From contig NZ_RHHM01000009.1 of the NCBI RefSeq assembly GCF_003846135.1, positions 1-64,000 of the forward strand: 64,000 nucleotides of DNA, in the 5' to 3' direction. The stretch's first letter is position 1. Each line of letters begins with the position of its first letter. Positions 59,788 to 64,000 of the stretch are shown one piece after another. The stretch is from Erwinia psidii. Its GTDB lineage: Bacteria; Pseudomonadota; Gammaproteobacteria; Enterobacterales; Enterobacteriaceae. A program made the position numbers and the translations under genes. The notes beneath the pieces are model-generated. The model searched no databases, was not told the DNA's origin, and saw only the letters and a list, made by a program, of their open reading frames with translations.

Positions 59788-60710
59788 TGGTGCAAAATGA
59801 CGGTATTTCACGGTTGTCCCGTATGGCTGTGACAGTACGTAAACGGCTTTACAGGAGACTTAACGCAGGAAAACATTATCTACCAGACGGTAGCGAAGCA
59901 TCGCTGAGCAGTATAGTAATATTAAGGAAGATAACAGCAAAAATAAGGAGTATTGCAAAATTCAGGTGATGTTTTATTGCGAGAGTTAAGTATGCCATAT
60001 TGACTACTACGCCTGCCTTTTTAAGCTTACGGTAAATTCACACACCATGCTGTCTTTTATGCTTAATCGTTTTCGGCTCAGCATAAACTGGGTAGCTGCT
60101 AATGGAAATGGCGCATTGACTTCTTATTTGTCAGCGGCGGAGAAGAAATACCCAGCTATGTGAGACAGTGCTCATGCTTTGTTCTGTTATCCCTTATCAT
60201 AAATTTTTATATCAGAAAGGTATTTATTCTTTGGAGTGTGAAGTTTAATTAAGATGGTGTATTGCCTGACTCCGGTTATTATGTTGGGATACTTTAGAGG
60301 AAGATAAAAAATGATGTGTATGAAATTGCACTCGAAGCAGCACGATGCCGATGCAACGTAGTTGCAACCAGAAATATGATTGTATATCAGTATGTTGTAT
60401 AATCATTCTTCCTTGCTGAAAAATGGTAAGGTAGATTAGTAATGCTAAATATATCCATATTTTTTAGATAAATAAACTTCACCACAGCAGGGGAAGTCAG
60501 GTTAAAAAGTCGTGTCGTGTAATATAATCACCCCTCTCCAGAGATCCTTTTAAAATGGCCGCTGGCCAGTGTATTGCTGCCCCTGCCAGCACACTGATTC
60601 TGCCAGGACCAAATCTTCCTCCCGGCCTATACGGTGTTAACTATTCATAAGCCGCTATTAAATATGCAGCTAATGGGATGTTAAATGTCGGCATCTCTTG
60701 CTCCTCCCTC
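59788..60710. other. AT-rich gap between ggt and the F-box-like gene
   Basis: Over 900 bases, mostly AT-rich, with no supported gene. Short frames occur, including a brief one near 60554, but none shows coding character or a family. The change from the GC of ggt to AT-rich sequence near 59950 marks the left border of an acquired segment reaching about 62470. Confidence 0.5.
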
Positions 60711-61463
60711 TTAAAAATTCACATCCTCACTGGCTTTTAATATATTGGTATAGCCATGGAAAATTTCTTCCATTTTATCCTTGCTTATTTCTTTTGGAGG
60801 GTGGTTACAGAGAAGTGTTTTTATTTTTATCGCTACGGTTGCTATAAAATAACGCTCGTATTTTTCTGTGCTGTTAAAAGTTTCACTTAATGAATTAAAT
60901 ATGTTTTTTATATCTTTTTTGGTTATTTTTTCTTTTGATAGTATTATTGTTTTTTCACCTTGCGAATAGTTTGATAAAACAGGGAAGCTGTTATTATTTT
61001 GGTTAAGATTCCAATGAAATATATCGTCAATATTATTCAGCGTCCCATTTATTGGGTTTTTATATTTTATAAAGATGGCATTATCATTTTTTGTTACATC
61101 AATACTTTTTATGGCGTTGAAGAGATTTTCACCCTGAGTGGATTTCAAAAAATCCCTGACGGGGCGAGAGACAAAGGCTTGCAACGTTTTTTTATATTCA
61201 CCATGGTACTGCCCATTCCTGAGTTTTTCATAAATAGAATCGCTACTTTCAAGATTGTTTTTTAAAGTTGGTGCGCTTTTACGCAAGTTTTCGTAATCCT
61301 GAGGGGTGAGATTAAACGCGATTTTTTGCTGCAATTCAACAGGGAGGTTGGTTATATTTGTAACATGCGCCAGCATGTTTTTGGGGGGGGGTCTGGACTC
61401 TGTATTATTACAGTAGTGGGTAATTGGTTGGGAATTACTCGCCTCTGAAGTTATTTTTTCCAT
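60711..61463 (-). CDS. F-box-like protein, candidate type III effector
   Basis: A 250-residue, AT-rich gene I cannot place in a known family. After a polar Ser/Asn-rich N-terminus (1-36, the type expected of secretion signals) comes an F-box-like motif at about 37-77: ITNLPVELQQKIAFNLTPQDYENLRKSAPTL in outline, with Leu40-Pro41, Glu43-Leu44, Ile48, Leu52, Asp56 and Leu60 at F-box positions. The rest (80-250) is Asn/Lys/Ile-rich, with no leucine-rich repeats. No signal peptide or membrane segment. The start at 61463 is chosen because an extension to 61517 is unlikely. Codons 25-27 are a run of nine C. It is divergent from the OspG-like gene. F-box proteins in host cells link targets to SCF ubiquitin ligases; this role is inferred. 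Confidence 0.65.
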   Translation of the reverse strand: MEKITSEASNSQPITHYCNNTESRPPPKNMLAHVTNITNLPVELQQKIAFNLTPQDYENLRKSAPTLKNNLESSDSIYEKLRNGQYHGEYKKTLQAFVSRPVRDFLKSTQGENLFNAIKSIDVTKNDNAIFIKYKNPINGTLNNIDDIFHWNLNQNNNSFPVLSNYSQGEKTIILSKEKITKKDIKNIFNSLSETFNSTEKYERYFIATVAIKIKTLLCNHPPKEISKDKMEEIFHGYTNILKASEDVNF

Positions 61464-61861
61464 GTGAATCCTACTTATGGTTAATGTGAGAATGTGAGTT
61501 TTTAACACAAAGCTCAACGCATCAATATATAAAAACGATTATTCCTCGGTAAATTCACTATCGCTTGCAGTGTGGGCAGGTATGCAGGGTAAAACCGATC
61601 TTCTGAATGCCATTTTCACTGTATGAAAATCCCCGTGAGATGCTTACCGTTGGCGACATGGAGTGCGCTTTTATCCTGCAACCCACATGCACTGTCTCAA
61701 CGGATACTCCGCTGGTTACATAAAAAAACGGGTCTGCCCTGGGCATGGTGGCTATCAGTGCGATGGCAAATATGCTTAAGTGAATCCCTGGTTGGTGGTT
61801 TGCAATGCTGTTTTATGTGAAAATTTGATGGGACGTCCAAATTTCACAGCAAAGGATTATT
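61464..61861. other. Divergent region between the F-box-like and OspG-like genes
   Basis: About 400 bases carrying both promoters. On the minus strand TAATCGTTTTTATATAT (61527-61543) resembles the Shigella MxiE box (GTATCGTTTTTTTANAG) at about 12 of 16 defined positions, 64 bases before the F-box-like gene. An imperfect hairpin (61817-61847) lies just before the OspG-like start. A 62-codon minus frame (61746-61558) ends HTCPHCKR and is not recognised. No HrpL box was found. Confidence 0.4.
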
Positions 61862-62467
61862 ATGAAAATAACTTCTTCTACTATTCATGCACCTTTTCTG
61901 CACGAGAGTCATATTTCCACCACTGATGTAAGCAATGAGCCGGTTCTCGGTCGGTTAATAGGTGAGGGTTCAATGGCAGAAGTTTTTGAAGATATGAATG
62001 ATTCATCTTCTTTGTATAAAAAGTATGATCTTGTTGGTAACCAGTACGATGAGGTTCTGGCAATGGCAAAGCAAGAATCTGTCCTGTTTAATGCTTTTTA
62101 CGGTGATGATGCGTCAGTTGTCATAAGGCATGGTGGTGATGTGTACCTCCGAATGCTACGTGTGCCCGGAACCCCCCTCAGTGAAATTGAAACGTCTGAT
62201 ATTCCCGACAACCTGGAACATCTTTACCTCCAGCTGATAGGTAAACTGAATGAATTAAATATTATCCATTACGACCTCAATACAAGTAACATGTTGTACG
62301 ATAAAGACAGTGAAAGCCTGTTCCCAATAGATTTCAGTAACGTTTCTGATGAATATTACTCTGCAACCAAAAATAAAAAAGAGATTATCGACAGGCGACT
62401 GCAAATGCGTACTGACGATTTCTATTCATTATTAAACAGGAAACATTTACAGGCATCCTTTTCATAA
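61862..62467 (+). CDS. OspG-like type III effector kinase
   Basis: A 201-residue minimal protein kinase highly similar, as remembered, to Shigella flexneri OspG (196 residues), from MKITSSTI and [31 protein letters not shown] to [14 protein letters not shown]. The glycine-rich loop is GEGSMAEV (34-41), the catalytic lysine is Lys53, the catalytic loop is HYDLNTSN (136-143) and the metal site is Asp157 in IDFS. OspG/NleH-type kinases enter host cells; OspG binds E2-ubiquitin conjugates, which activates it, and dampens NF-kB signalling. No signal peptide. AAAGGA lies six bases before the ATG. Length is that of full OspG, with five extra C-terminal residues, so it appears intact. No secretion system or chaperone gene is near. 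Confidence 0.88.
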   Translation: MKITSSTIHAPFLHESHISTTDVSNEPVLGRLIGEGSMAEVFEDMNDSSSLYKKYDLVGNQYDEVLAMAKQESVLFNAFYGDDASVVIRHGGDVYLRMLRVPGTPLSEIETSDIPDNLEHLYLQLIGKLNELNIIHYDLNTSNMLYDKDSESLFPIDFSNVSDEYYSATKNKKEIIDRRLQMRTDDFYSLLNRKHLQASFS

Positions 62468-62797
62468 ATGAAAAACTTCTCTGTTTCCACATTTTTAACA
62501 TGTCGGCACCGTGGTGGGTACAATGTCTTTTCCTCGATATGTATGACGGTTTCGTCACCTGTGACCGTGCGGCAAATAAAATCGCCCTGAACACAGGCCT
62601 GAAATGCCTGATATTACCTGAGTCCCACCAGTGCTGGATGATTTCGGGGGCTGTAGTATCGTCGTGATGACGAACAGCGTGTCCCGAAATAAAGCATGGT
62701 TTAAGCTAAATAACCTCACCAAATAATAGATCACCAGACAGGAACTCAATCCGGGTTGAGCAATCTGATCAATTGCTAAAAACAACCGGACTGAGCG
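62468..62797. other. Gap between the OspG-like gene and the IS630 remnant
   Basis: About 330 bases. A 55-codon plus-strand frame (62500-62667) reads CDRAANKIALNTG but is not recognised. An antisense frame also exists. This may be a remnant of a further gene broken before or during IS630 insertion. Confidence 0.35.
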
Positions 62798-63810
62798 ATG
62801 CCGATCATGGCTGCAATGCCTGATAAAGAACGACTGTTGATGCGTTAGGAGGCGCAGCAAACTCAAGATAAAAATGATGCCAGACGACTCCTCACCCTAT
62901 TGATGTTACAACAGGGAATGACTCTTACCGCTGTCGTCAGATTACTTTGTGCTGCCCGCTCATCAGTCGGAAGATGGATAAACGGGTTTACTTTATATGG
63001 TGTTGACGGACTAAAAACCCTCAAACGCGGACGCGCGCCTCGCTTGCCGGTCACGGACATCCTGCCGCTTTGGGGTCAATGTTCTCCACAGGATTTTGGC
63101 TGGCTTCGCTCCTGCGGGAGCACTGAGCGGCTGGCGCTTATCGTAAACCCGTCTTTTAATGTGGCGCTTCATCTCACCACTTTGCACCGATATCTGAAAC
63201 AGGCGGGTATTGTCTGGCGCAAAGCCGCGCCGATGCTAAAAATAAAGCCCCGCACTGTGATGAAAAACGCCTTGCCATTAAGCAGGCGCTGGCTCAGAAG
63301 CAGACGGAACACCCTGTGTTCTGTCAGGATGACGTCGATATCGACCTGACCCCGAAAATCGGCGCGGATTGGATGTGAAAAGGGCAACAGAAGCGCATTG
63401 CTACGCCGGGACATAAGCATAAGTATTATCTGGCAGGCGCACGGCATTCGGATACAGGACGAGTCCATTACGTCGGCGGTAGCATGATTTATTTATCAAT
63501 CAGTTAGAGGCATTACGGGGCAAATACCGACGAGCGAAAACCATTACGTTATTGATTGATAACGCCATTATCCATAAAAGCCGCAAGGTGGAATGTTGGC
63601 AGGAATAAAAACAGGAAGTGCCGGTTGTTATTCCTGCCCACGTATTCGCCGTGGCTCAATCCGATAGAACGGTTATCGTTACACGGAACCATAACGCGAA
63701 ATCATCAGTGCAGGGACATGTGGCAGTTACCTGAACGAGTAAATCAGTTTATGAACGCCGTCTCACCGTTCCCCGGCAATTAATACGGTCTGGCTAAAGT
63801 GGAGTGGTAA
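62798..63810 (+). pseudogene. Decayed IS630-family transposase
   Basis: Translated pieces follow the IS630 transposase in order: the N-terminal helix-turn-helix region with LCAARSSVGRWINGFT and GVDGLKTLKRGRAPRLP, then CQDDVDIDLTPKIGADW (the first Asp of the DDE site), KGQQKRIATPGHKHKYYLAGA, TITLLIDNAIIHKS (second Asp), YSPWLNPIERL (third acid) and the end MWQL ... AVSPFPG. The frame is broken by a TAG after 16 codons, a TGA after GADWM, further stops and at least three frameshifts. It therefore encodes no active enzyme. I could not identify terminal inverted repeats. Confidence 0.9.
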
Positions 63811-64000
63811 TATGTAACGTTATTCAGGCATATTATTTCGCTGTGGAAAGCTGAACAGGGATTTTGAGTATTTTAATTATAAAATCAGAATGATTACTAA
63901 ACAGTTGCGCAGAAGAGTGCTCCACCTTTTACCTGCCCTTGCTTACTGGTGTAGGATCCCGTCACCATGCGGGATAATCGACCCTCGCTTCTGACTGGAG
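63811..64000. other. Right edge of the window, no gene
   Basis: The last 190 bases hold no frame I can support. They may contain the right end of the IS630 element and the start of the next region. Confidence 0.4.

Noticed and set aside
61713-61730. A seven-A tract as a second MxiE-like box
   Set aside because: Only the A/T core matches; flanking positions do not, and it is about 250 bases from the gene it would serve.
61558-61746. 62-codon minus frame ending in HTCPHCKR, possible zinc ribbon
   Set aside because: Single CxxC only, lies in the promoter region of two divergent genes and has no ribosome binding site I could see.
1-64000. Search for tRNA genes, CRISPR arrays, prophage and complete secretion systems
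   Set aside because: None was recognised by reading both strands; the only RNA gene seen is the 5S rRNA.

Overview
The window reads as the chromosome of a gamma-proteobacterium of the order Enterobacterales, most likely a plant-associated Erwinia or a close relative. The housekeeping genes closely match remembered E. coli proteins and keep long stretches of E. coli gene order (gor/rlmJ/prlC/rsmJ/uspA/uspB/pitA/yhiN, then yhhS/dcrB/yhhQ/tusA/zntA/yhhNML/rsmD/ftsYEX/rpoH/panM/livKHMGF/ugpBAECQ/yhhA/ggt). Near the right end there is a HopF-type type III effector with a HrpL-type promoter. The genus is an inference from this mixture. No marker gene was compared with a database.

Layout. Positions 1-2664 are the end of an rRNA operon (5S rRNA) followed by murB-birA, the arrangement around rrnB in E. 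coli, but coaA does not follow. Positions 2767-7686 carry an alpha/beta hydrolase, katG and gor, a redox-defence block on the minus strand. Positions 7842-19040 hold rnz, rlmJ, a class C-like acid phosphatase, a CPBP membrane protease, prlC-rsmJ, uspA/uspB, pitA and yhiN. Positions 19041-27525 are accessory: a broken ORF interrupted by a perfect palindrome, a large autotransporter, and a Fur-box-preceded TonB receptor with an iron-type binding protein. Positions 27610-43148 return to core genes (proP, a cupin, yhhS, dcrB, yhhQ, tusA, zntA with a ZntR-type promoter, yhhN/M/L, rsmD, ftsYEX, rpoH). Positions 43870-56149 hold panM, the branched-chain amino acid transporter livKHMGF, the glycerol-3-phosphate transporter ugpBAEC with ugpQ, and yhhA.

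The most interesting part is 56348-63810, where ggt is flanked on both sides by effector-type cargo. On its left is a chaperone/effector pair (ShcF-like and HopF-like) behind a HrpL-type box. On its right are two divergent, AT-rich genes: an unrecognised 250-residue protein with an F-box-like motif and an in-frame run of nine C, and a small kinase that closely resembles Shigella OspG, an effector known to engage E2-ubiquitin conjugates. A decayed IS630-type transposase closes the segment. A bacterial F-box-like protein beside an OspG-like kinase suggests a small module aimed at host ubiquitin signalling. This is inference: no secretion apparatus lies in the window.

How the genes work together. 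KatG, Gor and the hydrolase protect against oxidants. UspA/UspB and RpoH belong to stress responses. FtsY serves membrane-protein targeting and FtsEX cell division. Liv and Ugp are complete ABC importers. The TonB receptor and binding protein would feed ferric siderophore to a transporter encoded elsewhere.
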